Part shown: piece after piece, positions 22,543 through 34,074 of the stretch
Position numbering within the stretch: the stretch's first letter is position 1
Layout: the number at the start of each line of letters is the position of its first letter
DNA from: Aureobasidium sp. EXF-3400
Lineage: Eukaryota; Ascomycota; Dothideomycetes; Dothideales; Saccotheciaceae
Direction: 5' to 3'
DNA: 64,000 nucleotides
Assembly (NCBI GenBank): GCA_024195585.1
Contig: SWBL01000022.1
Location: 62,001 to 126,000, forward strand
Program-made: the position numbers and the translations under genes
The notes under the pieces: generated by a model
What the model was told of the DNA's origin: nothing
Databases searched by the model: none
What the model saw: the letters and a program-made list of their open reading frames with translations, nothing else

Positions 22543-25500
22543 ATGCCGGCCGTCGCACAACGCCCTCAGTCGGCCTATGGCCCTCCCAGGTCGTCAGTCG
22601 AGTCCGACAGCGGTAGCGAGCGATTTACATCCGCCCTCGAAAGAAGAGCTAGTTTCCAACCACAATCTGCCCTCAGGGCTCCGACTCAGGGAAGGCAGCC
22701 AAGCTGGGAGAAGATGCCAAAAGATGGAACTGTACAAAGAGCTGCTGGCGAGGTCTCCGGCCTCAAAGACTACGTAAGACAAGCTGCTACACATGAGACA
22801 TAGCCGTCGGCCGTCCAGCTGACAGACGTTCGTAGCAACTGGGTGACTGCCTCGGCAAGGGTGCCTTTGGCAGTGTGTACCGCGCCCTCAACTGGGGTAC
22901 TGGCGAAACTGTTGCCATCAAGCAAGTCAAACTCGTAGATCTGCCGAAAGGCCAGTCTCGCGCAATCATGGTATCGTTACATCCCGAGCCACATGACTAC
23001 CTTGAAACACAGGCGTTGACTTGCATCTCCAGATGGAAATCGATCTGCTCAAAAATCTCAATCACGCGAACATTGTCAAGTACAATGGCTTTGTCAAGTC
23101 GGCCGAATCCTTGTATATCATTCTCGAGTACGCCATCTCATATCCTTGCTTATCAGACTTCTGCTTACCCGATTTAGATATTGTGAGAATGGTTCGCTGC
23201 ATTCCATCTGCAAGAACTTTGGCAAATTTCCCGAGAACCTCGTCGCGCTATACATGACCCAAGTTCTCAACGGTCTGCTGTATCTTCACGAACAGGGTGT
23301 CATTCACAGAGACATCAAAGGCGCAAACATTCTTACTACCAAGGAAGGTCTGGTCAAGTTGGCCGATTTCGGTGTTGCGACGAGAAAAGATACTGGTCTA
23401 CACGAGAGTAGCGTAGTTGGCACACCTTATTGGATGGCTCCCGAAGTCATCGAATTATCTGGTGCTACCACTGCTTCGGACATTTGGAGTCTTGGATGTA
23501 CTGTTATCGAACTGCTCGACGGTAGACCTCCATACCACAAACTGCAACCCATGCCAGCTCTGTTCCGCATTGTCAACGATGACCATCCACCGCTTCCTGA
23601 AGGAGCTTCTCCAGTAGGAACAATTTCTGCTACCTTGGTATAGATTTTGCTGACATCGTCCAGGCTGTTCGCGACTTCCTCATGCAGTGTTTCCAAAAAG
23701 ATCCCAACCTCAGAGTCACAGCCAAAAAACTATTGAGGCATCCATGGATTCTCAGTGGCAGACGTTCCGATCAACCTGTCGCAAAACCCACACAATATGA
23801 CGAAGCTGTAAAGAGTGTTCAGCAGTGGAATGAAGCACTGAAATCGCCACAAAACACATCATCAAGACGTTCTTCATCTAGACCGCTCTCACTGAGCCCT
23901 GTGCCCCCAAGACCGGATGTTGGCTCACATCTGAGGACACCCGCGATCAACAAAGGAGGTTTGGCTTTGGCGCATAGAGCAAACGATACCAAACCTTATC
24001 AATCACCCGAGAATGATGCCAAAGATAATTGGGACGATGACTTTGCGACGTCCATTGGCAACGCAGCCTTGCAATTGCCACAACTGAAACCTCATGACAA
24101 CTTCGCTGGCATGTTATCGTCGGACAAACTGAAACAGTACGCCACTTTCGACATCAACGCAGAGGAGGAGGAGGGGGACAACTGGGATGACAACTTTGAA
24201 GGAGATCTTACAGTGAGAAGTACGATGGAGGTGATTCGAGGTGATCCCATGGAGACCGTGCGACCATTCTTCCCACCTAGAGCCAACACTTTCGACATGA
24301 AGCATAATGCGCCTACGAGGAATCCCGGACAATACACGCTGCGGCAAGCACAAAAGGCCTTGGAAAAGGCTGACAAGGACAACCCATCGAGGACACAAAT
24401 TCTTCGACCAACTCACAAGTCGACAAAATCTGAGTCTAAGCCTGCAGAAGCTCCTATACGCCCATCACTAATGTACAGAGAAAATTCGACGGAAGATTAC
24501 TCTGATCTGCTTGGACCGGACAACGACTCGGCCTTCCGTCAGAAGCTTGCAGCGCTCACTATCCGAAGCGATGACTCGTTCGCCCCAAAGCTATTCCACC
24601 CCTCAGACATGAAGAGCCTTCCTCGACCAAGCTCGCGTATGGGTCACATGCGCCGACCATCTCCTCAAATCCACGATGCTGCAGCGATGCGTAGAACCCG
24701 CTCTGAAGTGGAAATTCAAAAGTATGCCGAAGACCCCGAAGACGAAGACTTCTCAGATATCTTTGGCAAAGAAGATGGACAGCAGGTACCGCAACCCGAA
24801 AGTGAGAGTGGTTCCGAAATCGGAACCCTCATGCTCAACTCCAAACTGTCGACAAACTCCTGGCTCGGCGATGAAGAAGATGAGGACGATCCGTTCGCAC
24901 AACTCGAGGAAGGATTTGACGAGATGGACCTGGAAACCAACATTGCTCGAGACAAGTTTGCTCGCTTGGTAACTCTCGTGGAGAGTCTTGTTGGGTCGCT
25001 CAAAGTCTCGCAGCCTGAGGATTATCTGCAAGATATTGTCGATCAACTCTTCCAAGTACTCTGGGAGTCTCCCGAGGTCAAGACTGTAGTCATGTCATCG
25101 CACGGAATGTTGCCTATCTTGGAAATCCTGGAGACCTGTAACCGTCCGACAACTATTCTGAGGCTACTACAAGTTGTCAATCTGATCATCATGGACAATG
25201 TCGAGATACAAGAAAATCTTTGCTTCGTTGGCGGTATTCCAATCATCACACGATTTGCGCAAAAGAGATACAGCAGCGACATCAGACTGGAGGCTGCTGC
25301 GTTTGTCAGACAGATGTATCAGACCAGTACGCTAACTCTCCAGATGTTTGTCAGTTGTGGTGGTCTGAATGTTTTAGTTGAGTTCCTTGAGGAAGACTAC
25401 GATGCGGAGAGAGATCTCGTCTTGATCGGAGTCAACGGTGTCTGGAGCGTATTCGAAATGCAGGGTCCAACACCAAAGAACGACTTCTGTCGAATCTTCT

Positions 25501-27234
25501 CGCGCAGCTCAGTCTTGTACCCGCTGTCTCTAGTACTCAATCGAGTGTTGGAGGAAGAAGGTGAACTTGCCGAGTTGGTTGAGGGTCGCATTGTCAACAT
25601 CTTCGTATTGTTCTCGCAAGCCGAGAACCACGTTAAGGAAACGGTTGCTGATCGTATGGTATTGAAGCGTGTATTGAAGGACCTAAAACGCATGTCACCT
25701 CAACATCAGATCACCATGCTCAAGTTTATCAAGAACTTGTCCATGCTTGCAACTACACTCGACGCTCTGCAGAACTCAAACGCCATCGAGGTACTGACTG
25801 ATCTCTTGAACGCTAGCATGAAAGTACCACACTTCCGCGAGATCTCGAACCAGGTCTTGAACATCATGTACAATCTTTGCAGATTGAGCAAGACAAGACA
25901 AGAAGACGCCGCACTGAATGGTGTCATTCCTCTACTACAGCGCATCGTTAAGACCGAGCGTCCATTGAAGGAATTTGCACTGCCTATCCTGTGTGATATG
26001 GCACACTCTGGCAAGGTGGGAAGGAAGATACTGTGGCAGAACAAGGGACTGCAGTTCTACGTCAGTCTGCTAGCGGATCAATATTGGCAGGTCACGGCTT
26101 TGGATGCCATCTTCGTCTGGTAAGTGATGCAAATTTTGGTGTGAACCACAATCCCAATTAACAATGACCAGGTTACAAGAAGAGACTGCAAAGGTGGAAG
26201 AACATCTCCTCAGAGATGACAGCTTCTCCCAAGCAATTATCAACTGCTTCAACCACAGCAAAGCTGACAGCTTCGAGAATTTCCTTGAGCCTCTACAAAA
26301 GCTTCTGCGTCTCAGTCCTCCCCTTGCCAGCTCTCTCATACATCCGGACCTCTTCCTACGAACATCACAGAAGCTTCGCACCAAGAAGGCCTTGGTGCGT
26401 CTCAACCTGCTAAGGATTATTCGCAGTATCTGCGACTCTAGTGACGAAGATGGCGCGCTCATTCATACCTTCGGATTGCACCCCATCATCGCTGAGACCG
26501 CCAAGTACGACCCGGCCATTCTGGTACGTGAGATGGCATCAGACTTGATCAAGTCATCCGAACTGCACGTCTCGCGGGCTGTCCACAACGCTCGCGTTGG
26601 TGATGTCAATAATCGCCGCCAACTTCGTCGTTCGAGCTCTTCCACAATGGTACCCACTAACAACTCTCTTCCTCCTACGCCGACCACCGATCGCATGCCA
26701 GGCCGTATAGGCAGCTACTTTGACCCCTCCGCCGACTTGCAACGTCCATTTTCACGCGGTGCTACCGGCATGGCGTCACCATATCGACCCATCAGTCGCG
26801 ACGGAGGTTCCGGCGGCTCATCAACAGGCTGGAGCGCATCAGGCTTCCTAGCCTCACCAAGCGCCATCCCTCCAGTCCCTGGCCTCGTCTCGCTCGATCG
26901 CAACGGCACAAACAACATCAACAACCTCGTCTCCAAATCGCGCCTCCCTCGCACCAACCACTCCCGCGGCACCTCCGGCGCGCGCCTCAGCCTCGTTACT
27001 GCCGAAGGCCGAACCTCGCGCCCTGGTTCCCGCAGTGGACTGAACAGCGACAGGAGTGAAAACTTGACGCCGAAGAGTGCGGTTGCTGCGCCACATAGTC
27101 ATGCTAGGACACCCAGTCGTCTTGGTCATCATCATCAGCTTTCTGCTCCGTCGGCGAGTTTGGGCAATCTAAGGCCTTCGAGGGGGAGACGGATGACTAG
27201 CTCTGGTAGCAGTGGTGGCGTTGGTGGGAACTAG
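22543..27234 (+). CDS. sepH: SepH/Cdc7/Cdc15-type septation protein kinase
   Basis: Ste20/MAPKKK-like kinase of the septation initiation network (A. nidulans SepH, S. pombe Cdc7, S. cerevisiae Cdc15), which triggers actin ring assembly and septum formation. Model: join(22543..22773,22836..22970,23033..23127,23178..23613,23664..26119,26172..27234), 1471 aa. The kinase domain starts at about 78: glycine loop GKGAFGSV 84-91, Lys106 in VAIK, HRD at 197-199, DFG at 217-219, GTPYWMAPE ending at 243. After it comes an acidic, serine-rich linker ([23 protein letters not shown], repeated NWDD motifs), then a long helical, armadillo-like half ([14 protein letters not shown] through [27 protein letters not shown]). 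The tail is Ser/Gly/Arg-rich. All introns are 50-62 bp. The end of exon 4 is inferred from the conserved [19 protein letters not shown] junction; its donor GTAGGA is acceptable. Confidence 0.94.
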
Positions 27235-27920
27235 AAGTTTCCTGGCGTGATGGGAGATCACTGTGATCCGTTTGTCGAGGAAGATGAGTAAAGAGCATCA
27301 CCTTGATGACTTGTCGGCTGTGGCAAGCAACAGGAGCGTCTGATTCCTCTGGGTCACGCTTGTCCTCTTCCCTCCCTTTTCCCTTTCCACAGTCTGTTTC
27401 TCTTTTCTTTTTCTTTCCTTTTTCTGCATTTCAGTGGTGTTATTGGGGTTTAGCGCATTCTGTTCATTGCTTGTCTTTTCTCTTTGCATTCAGCCAAAAA
27501 GAACTGCATATACATAGCTCTTCGGGTTTTAGCATAGCCATGGTGTCTTCTCTTTTCGACCCTCAATCAGAGGATCAAGGGGCTCATAGTATTTTTTTCG
27601 GTGATTGGAATTATCAACATGCAAAACTGTCCATTTCTTCGGTAGTGACGCAAACCACCAAGTTGTTGTTACCATCGCATGACTTTGATCATAGAAGTGT
27701 TGTATTGATCGTGTTTCTAGGCGGATGCTGCTTCCAGCGGGTCGCTCCTTCCTTTCCGATTTGGTACAGCATGATACGCGATGTACCGAAGAACACAGTA
27801 TCCTACGGACTCAAAGATGTGTGAATGGAGAAGGCATCAAATTGATGAGTTTTGCTATGCTGGCTCTTCTCTAAACTATACAACTTTTTTTGATCGTCAA
27901 CAAAATTTACATGCAAATCC
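27235..27920. other. Convergent 3' region of sepH and RQC1
   Basis: 686 bp between two convergent stop codons. It is T-rich on the plus strand with a long TTTTC/CTTTT tract around 27360-27480, probably overlapping 3' UTRs. An open stretch at 27303-27824 is T-run driven and not gene-like. Confidence 0.55.
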
Positions 27921-30008
27921 CTACTCCTCATCATCATCCGCATCTTCAACTCTAGCAGCAAATTCACTGTCACCAGCAGTAGTCACAGCAGGACCACCCT
28001 CAGCAGTCTCCCCAATACTCACAAGTCTCTGCTGCAACTCCATCAACCTCTGCGTCCTCTGCACAATCACCTCCTCAGAAACCCCACTATCAGCAATTCG
28101 TTGTTCGATTTCTTCTTCGCTGGGTTGAGGACGTTCTTCGCCTTCTCCGGTAGGGTTGAACCAAGGGAACAAGTCGGAGAAAAAGCGGTAGAGGCCTTGG
28201 AGTTCGCGGAGGGATTCTGCTGCGCCGCCTAGAGAGGCGGGTTGTAAGGGTGCGGAAGTGCGAGTGTGGAGAGCAGAGGTGGGTGTATAGGTTGCTAGGT
28301 TGGAGGTGGGGGGTAGAGGGTCAGAAGCTGAAGTCACTTTTGCGGTGATGGAGCGAGGGAGTAGAGCGATGAGGGTGGGTGTGTCGCTCATGAGGATGTG
28401 TCTGCCTTCGTCTAGAGTGATATCTCTATCCACTACAGGAGGATCAGGGACTTCGCTGCTGACTGCCGAGCTGACTTCTACCAGGAGCTCGCTGGCTTCA
28501 GGTGTGTTCCAGAGGTCTTTGGCGCGTGTGGCGTAGGTTTCCGAGTGTAGTTTTTCGCTGTCGGTGCGTGGGGATTTACCCCAGATGCTGGGTGGAGGGT
28601 CGAGATTCAGTTCTTGAAAGAGGCGTGCTACGACCCATGGGAAACGGCTGACGGCTGTGTAGAGAGATTGCTTGCCTTTGGCTGCGTCGCCTACTCTGAT
28701 CAGAGCTAGAGCGCGACTGAGCTGGACATTGGGCAAGTGCTTCCACTTTGATGTGAAGATGGGGTTGTTGACAAGGTCGAGGAAGTTCTGGGGTTGGCGT
28801 CCACGTATGGCGTATTGATCGATTACAAGGCTGATACAGTAAGGATCGTTTTCGGGATCGAGACTGAGCAATAGCTTGGACCATTCGTAGACGGTTCTCC
28901 AGGTCGAACGCATGCCCAGATTAGAAATGTAACGACAAGCGGCCAACCAGAACTCGCGGTTTTCGGGACGGCGGAAGTCAAGACGAGCCTTGCCTTGCTG
29001 GAGGTTGGTAGAGAAGGTGGAGTGAACAGCGCGGCCAAAGGAGAAGAGAGCACGTTCCAGTAAATCACCCGAAGTGGTGTGGTCTCGCTCTTGCTTTGCA
29101 ATTTCCGAGACCTGCAGCAGGGTGCTGATGTGGTAAGGGTTGTGTTGAAGCAATAGCACCATGCGTTGAGGATCCATCGAGGCTACACAAGTCTCGAACT
29201 GGCCCTGAACGTCCTGGTAGGTGCGATTGTGGACAAAGGCGTATTCGACGGTGCCATCTGATTTCTTCTCAATGACCTCCATACCGAGACCACCGCTTGT
29301 GGCGACAGGCCACTCTTCCTTGCCCTGGATGAAGATGTTGCGACGACGACTGAGAGCAGCCAGACCATCGCTTCTTCCACCTTGACCGGGTCGTCTGCCC
29401 AGAGCAGCAGCTAAGCCAGCTTGTTGGCCACCTCCACGGTTTCTCCTGCGTCCGCCGGCATTGTTGTCGTCGTCGTTATCGCCGTCGAGAGCAGCGCGAC
29501 CAAAGAGTCTGCGCATCTCGTTGGCGGCATGAAGCGAGGACGTGTCGACGGAAAGTAGTCGGCATACTTCGTTGGTGTTGGGGTCGGCAGTGTTTGAAGG
29601 AGTAGCAGTGCCAGAGCCCTTTGTGCTTAGCGATTTGAGGGCGAGATCAATGTCGTCCAACGAGGGGTCGGCTTTGGCAGGTTGGGCCTTCTTTGCCTTC
29701 TTCTTTTTCTTCTTGGACTTGGTCGATTGCTTTGGTGCCGGTTGGGTGACGGTGGGCTTCTCGGGCTCGCCCTCTGACTCTTCCTCGTCTTTGATATCGT
29801 CTTCTTCAGCATCATCCTCATCTTCATCATCAGCGCCGTCTTGGTTCAGCATGGCGAAGAGACTCTGCTTGGAAGGAGCAGCAGCAGGAGCCTCTTCCTC
29901 TTCTTCGGACTCGTCATCTTCTAGCGCCTCGGCCTCCTTCTGGAGTCTTTGCAATTGCTCCTGTTCTTCACGCTCGCGCTGTGCTTTTCTGAGTGCTCTC
30001 GACGACAT
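27921..30008 (-). CDS. RQC1: TCF25/Rqc1 ribosome quality control protein
   Basis: Homolog of yeast Rqc1 and human TCF25, which act with Ltn1 and Cdc48 on stalled 60S-nascent chain complexes. Single exon, 695 aa from the ATG at 30008 (MSSRALRKAQREREE). The frame is open 14 codons further up, but this start matches the family. Order: an N-terminal charged coil; an acidic block (EDDESEEEEE, DDEDEDDAEEDD); a basic run KSKKKKKKAKK; the conserved EVCRLLSVDTSSLHAANEMRRLFG; then helical repeat-like segments (RMVLLLQHNPYHISTLLQVSEIA, FWLAACRYISNLGMRSTWRTVYEWSKLLLSLDP, SRFPWVVARLFQELN); and a C-terminal tail LFPWFNPTG followed by an acidic end. Length is near yeast Rqc1 (723 aa). It is divergent from the PP2C gene across 379 bp. 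Confidence 0.93.
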   Translation of the reverse strand: MSSRALRKAQREREEQEQLQRLQKEAEALEDDESEEEEEAPAAAPSKQSLFAMLNQDGADDEDEDDAEEDDIKDEEESEGEPEKPTVTQPAPKQSTKSKKKKKKAKKAQPAKADPSLDDIDLALKSLSTKGSGTATPSNTADPNTNEVCRLLSVDTSSLHAANEMRRLFGRAALDGDNDDDNNAGGRRRNRGGGQQAGLAAALGRRPGQGGRSDGLAALSRRRNIFIQGKEEWPVATSGGLGMEVIEKKSDGTVEYAFVHNRTYQDVQGQFETCVASMDPQRMVLLLQHNPYHISTLLQVSEIAKQERDHTTSGDLLERALFSFGRAVHSTFSTNLQQGKARLDFRRPENREFWLAACRYISNLGMRSTWRTVYEWSKLLLSLDPENDPYCISLVIDQYAIRGRQPQNFLDLVNNPIFTSKWKHLPNVQLSRALALIRVGDAAKGKQSLYTAVSRFPWVVARLFQELNLDPPPSIWGKSPRTDSEKLHSETYATRAKDLWNTPEASELLVEVSSAVSSEVPDPPVVDRDITLDEGRHILMSDTPTLIALLPRSITAKVTSASDPLPPTSNLATYTPTSALHTRTSAPLQPASLGGAAESLRELQGLYRFFSDLFPWFNPTGEGEERPQPSEEEIEQRIADSGVSEEVIVQRTQRLMELQQRLVSIGETAEGGPAVTTAGDSEFAARVEDADDDEE

Positions 30009-30387
30009 GGTTGGTGGTGTGTGATTACTATGACAATGACGATGGCTCAAATAATATTGCGATTCACTCCAGACCGGTGACGTAGATGAATCTTGGACAT
30101 GCTAAAGTTTGTCACAGCTGACGAGATGATTCATGAGAAGAAAAGGTTGTTCACTGCTATCAATGATATTTCAAATTGTTACTGATTCAACACTATGTCA
30201 AAGATGGTCTGCAAGTCAACTGAACTCAGTTATGTTAGAGTGTCTCTCGATAGGAAAGCGTCTCTTCTTGGCTAGGTGTGACAAAGCTTCGCAAACGGCA
30301 GCGATTGCACCAAAGTCGATTCAGGTCAACCCCGGACTGTCTGTCTTGTCGTCGCATCGTCTTTGCGATCACCAGCATCTTGTTCAA
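30009..30387. promoter_or_regulatory. Bidirectional promoter region, RQC1 and PP2C
   Basis: The 379 bp between two divergent start codons must hold both promoters. I do not see a clear TATA box for either gene. The frame of the PP2C gene stays open upstream from 30133, with several ATGs, so its leader may encode extra residues if translation starts earlier. Confidence 0.5.
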
Positions 30388-32223
30388 ATGCGTCGTGCTG
30401 TGGTTCAGAACCTGCGTGCAGTGCGCCGCCCGAACGTCTCTCGCTCAAAAGTTGCCGGCAATGTCGTCTTCCACCGCTCGCTAGCCTCCCGCTCCTCGTC
30501 CGCCCCCTCATCTATGCGTCTCCGCCGTGTTTCCCTGGCTGTTGGTGCCGTCGCTGCTGGAGGTGCCGCCCTATACCAGTATCGCCAGTCCTCGTCCTCT
30601 CCTTCGACTGCCGCCTCGGCCTCGCCCACAAACTACGCCGCTTCCGCCCCCGATAGCACTGGTCCCGTCGCAGAAGAAGTCACGGATGCCGTACGCCGCG
30701 CCCTCATAGTAGAACAAGGCGGCCTCTACACCAGTATCATTCCAGACAGCCAGCCTCTGCACAAGGAGACGGACGACTACGGCCGCAAGGTCCTTGAGAT
30801 GTTGACTGCCGACCAAGCCACCCAGAAGTTGAGGACCAACCAGGAATCTTACTTGGTCGGCCGCGGTTCTGGTGTCGTTCGTTATGATCTTGTTCAAATC
30901 CCTAGCAACGACCCCATTGAGGACGACCATGCTGAGAAAATTATCCACGTCCCCGAGTCGATTGCTGGCCAGACCGAAGGCAGCGACTGGATGTTCTGGG
31001 GTGTCTTTGACGGTCACGCGTATGCTCCTCCACATCTCTTTCCTACTGCTACTCTGAACTAACAACCGGAATACAGTGGCTGGACCACGTCTGCCAAACT
31101 CCGCCAAACTCTCATTTCCTACGTCGCTCGTGAACTGAACACGACCTACACAGCTGCAAACGCAAACTCATCCCTGAAGCCTCCTGCTCCCGACGCCGTC
31201 GACGCCGCCATCAAGAAGGCCTTTACTCTACTCGACAACGACATCACTCACGAGAGTGTCAAGAAGGTTCAGACTGCAAAGTCGAGGTCTTTGGCTGCCG
31301 AACTCCTCGCTCCTGCACTCTCTGGCTCATGCGCCCTGCTCTCCTTCTACGACAGTCGCACCAAGGAGCTTCGCGTTGCTTGCACTGGTGACTCGCGCGC
31401 TGTCTTGGGTCGTCGCGGTGCCAGCGGCAAGTGGACTGCAACTGCTCTCTCTGTCGACCAGACTGGTGGCACAGACTCCGAGAACGCTCGTCTGCGCAAG
31501 GAACACCCCAACGAGCCCTATGTTACCCACAATGGCCGTATTCTCGGTGGTCTGGAGCCTAGCCGTGCTTTCGGTGATGCTGTCTACAAGTGGTCCAAGG
31601 AGACTCAGGATCTCCTCAGGAAGAACTTCTTTACTCGCTCTTACTCCAAACACCTCAAGACCCCTCCCTATGTTACTGCCGAGCCTATCGTCACCACCAC
31701 GAAGGTCCAGCCTGAAAAGGGTGACTTTGTCGTCATGGCCACAGATGGACTCTGGGAGATGCTCACCAATGAAGAGGTTGTCGGTCTGGTAGGCATGTGG
31801 CTTGACCAACAAGCCCACACTGCTCCCCAGCAAAACTCGTCCTGGCTCAAGTCATGGTTCAGTTCCAGTAAGACAGGCTCTGCCCTCAATGTAGAAGGAG
31901 CTGCCCACGGAGAGGATCACACTGGCCAACGCGCTCCTATCCGTCAGCAACAGTGGGGTGTCAATGACCCTGAGTTCCAGCGCTTTGTCGTCGAAGACAA
32001 GAATGCCGCAACCCATCTTGCTCGCAATGCCCTCGGTGGCAAGGACACAGACACCCTTTCCGCTTTACTTACTCTCCCCAGTCCATACTCGCGCAGGTAC
32101 CGTGATGATCTCACTATTGAAGTCATATTCTTCGGCGAAGATGGAGTAGAACGGACAGGCAAAGTCGAATTGAACAAGGAAGCATCGGCCATGAGCTCCG
32201 AGGGCGTCAAGTCCAAGCTCTAG
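30388..32223 (+). CDS. Mitochondrial PP2C-type protein phosphatase, Ptc5-like
   Basis: Mn/Mg-dependent Ser/Thr phosphatase. Yeast Ptc5 dephosphorylates pyruvate dehydrogenase in mitochondria. Model: join(30388..31019,31077..32223), 592 aa; a 57-bp intron (GTATGC...ATACAG) splits the metal-binding block and rebuilds VFDGHAGWTT. The N-terminus is Arg-rich with no acidic residues (MRRAVVQNLRAVRRPNVSRSK), a good presequence, followed by a hydrophobic segment VSLAVGAVAAGGAALYQY. PP2C motifs: FWGVFDGHA at about 203-211, GSCALLSFYD, CTGDSRAVLGR, LGGLEPSRAFGDAVYKW, VMATDGLWEMLTNEEVV and the final RYRDDLTIEVIFFG. Longer N-termini are open upstream, but this ATG gives the best targeting sequence. Confidence 0.92.
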
Positions 32224-34074
32224 AGTGGTGCAAGAGGAATGTCATTCATGTTGCATTGCGGGAGTCATTTTGTTTTAAACATGGCGCTGGGGAAGGGAAG
32301 CTTGGTATGGCAACGAATTTGAACTGACTCAAGGACAGCTTCTCAGTACGTAAAAGGTGGTTCGTTGGAATATGGTGTTTCTCCGGTGGGAGTTCATCGT
32401 AGAAATAGAGAACTGTGAATCTCATCAGACATGTATCAGAGCAAGTTTTGACGGTTGAATGTCAGACAGCACGTCGTTTTGTTCCTGCGACTCATTTGAA
32501 ACATCTGGGCTCTGTCACACCTTTGTCTTGAACCACGTGTGTTGCCTTTCACGTTTGAACATCTGCCTCGGGAAACTCGCATCCCTTTGCCGACCAGATT
32601 GCAGTTCCATGTCAATCCTGTCTTCTCTGTTGTGTTCCATGCGTTATGCACCTCGTATCGTATACCCAACCTCCTGGATTTTTGCGCACTAAAATGCGTG
32701 ATCGTCGCTTTCGTCTCCAGATTTTCTGGTTGTGTACCTGGTTTTAGGGTCCTTGAGTGTGTAGATCATCTTGCCCTATGGACCAAGGGGACGATCGGGT
32801 GCACGATTTCATCAAGACCGCGTGGCAGAGTGTACTTTGTGCGCCAGTGCTGAGGTTCATCGCAATTGAAACATTGTAAATGAAGAATCTCTCTTGGGCT
32901 ATGGGTAGGAAGACATATCTCGGTGTCGTTCACCAGATTCGTGGATTGAGATGAGATCGTAACTATCCACTTTAACATGCCGAAGAGTGACGGAATACCC
33001 ACGATCAAAACTCGGAGCTGGTGGAGTAGCTGCACGAACTTGAGTCGTAGAAGATGCCCACAGCCCACATTGTGTATCATCAGGCCCGGAATCTAATCGA
33101 TCCAGCCGCTGTTAAAATGAGTTATGCAAAACAAGTGCACGGAGCTGACTCCAACAAGGCATTCAATTTGCCTCCGAACATGTCCGTTGCTCTTGCTCTC
33201 GGGTCTGCATTCTCGAATAATTGAGATGTTCCTCGCTCGGAGTGCGACCTCCCGTCTACTAAATACGACATTGCTTGACTCGGAAAAGATCTGCTGAAGA
33301 GTCAAGCATGTTGCTGTCAGAAAAAGCCGTTCACCTTCGGCCGTTGGACCCTCTTTCGGAAACTTCTTCGAAGCTGCACTCTCTTCAACGACAGAAAGAG
33401 CCTCCTTCCTCCGAGGTTGGCTTGGATCAGACATTCTTATCTCGTTCATTTTGATCTACTGATCATCTAATCACATCTTCAGCGAGAGTTGTGTGTCATC
33501 TGTGGAATTGAAACACGGAGTGTCCTTGTGACAGTTTACCAAACTCGACCATGTCAAGGGAGGTTCGGCGTGCCGATGCTAGTTAAGTTTCAAAGAGGTT
33601 TAAAGTTAACCTCAGCTTTGTTGCATTGCGGTGGCGTCCTGGAGTCCACCCTCAACCACAGCATCCGTAGCTGGTAGTGCTGCGTCAACTCGAACAAACT
33701 AGTCTTGAGTAATGCCTGTGTTGTGTCGATCATTCTTCACATCTGCTAAGAATGGTCTGCAAGGTTCAGGCCCTGTGCATTTGATGTCCAAGTAGATGTA
33801 CATATGTAGGGCAGGCACGTCCCCAGCTTTGTCTATTTCCCTTTCTCTGGATGATGCCTCTTCCTTCGCCATTCTCTTTTGATCATACTGGGGTTCAAAG
33901 TGCTATCTATCCTTCAGCTGACTCCATCCGGAGGTGATAGAGCAAGGGTATTGGATTGCCTCTACGTCACCAAGTCATCTTTTCTGGTACACCTCTGGAA
34001 CACCACCCGTCTGCTTCTTCAGAGAGTCACCTTGAGCCTGGACACGGCTAGTTTTCTGCCTCACTCGAATCAAC
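32224..34074. other. Intergenic, nothing firm
   Basis: 1.85 kb between the PP2C gene and the rhodopsin-domain gene. A minus-strand patch at about 33120-33450 has some coding feel in two frames but no model joins them (see rejected items). No RNA gene or repeat is seen. Confidence 0.45.

Noticed and set aside
29542..30024. 160-codon frame antisense to RQC1
   Set aside because: Poly-Ser and poly-Phe runs are the reverse of the acidic and lysine runs of RQC1.
33122..33271. 49-codon minus-strand frame (MSYLVDGRSHSERG...) plus a 5' patch near 33430 (MSDPSQPRRKEAL...)
   Set aside because: Each looks mildly coding, but no donor/acceptor pair joins them in frame with an intron of normal size.
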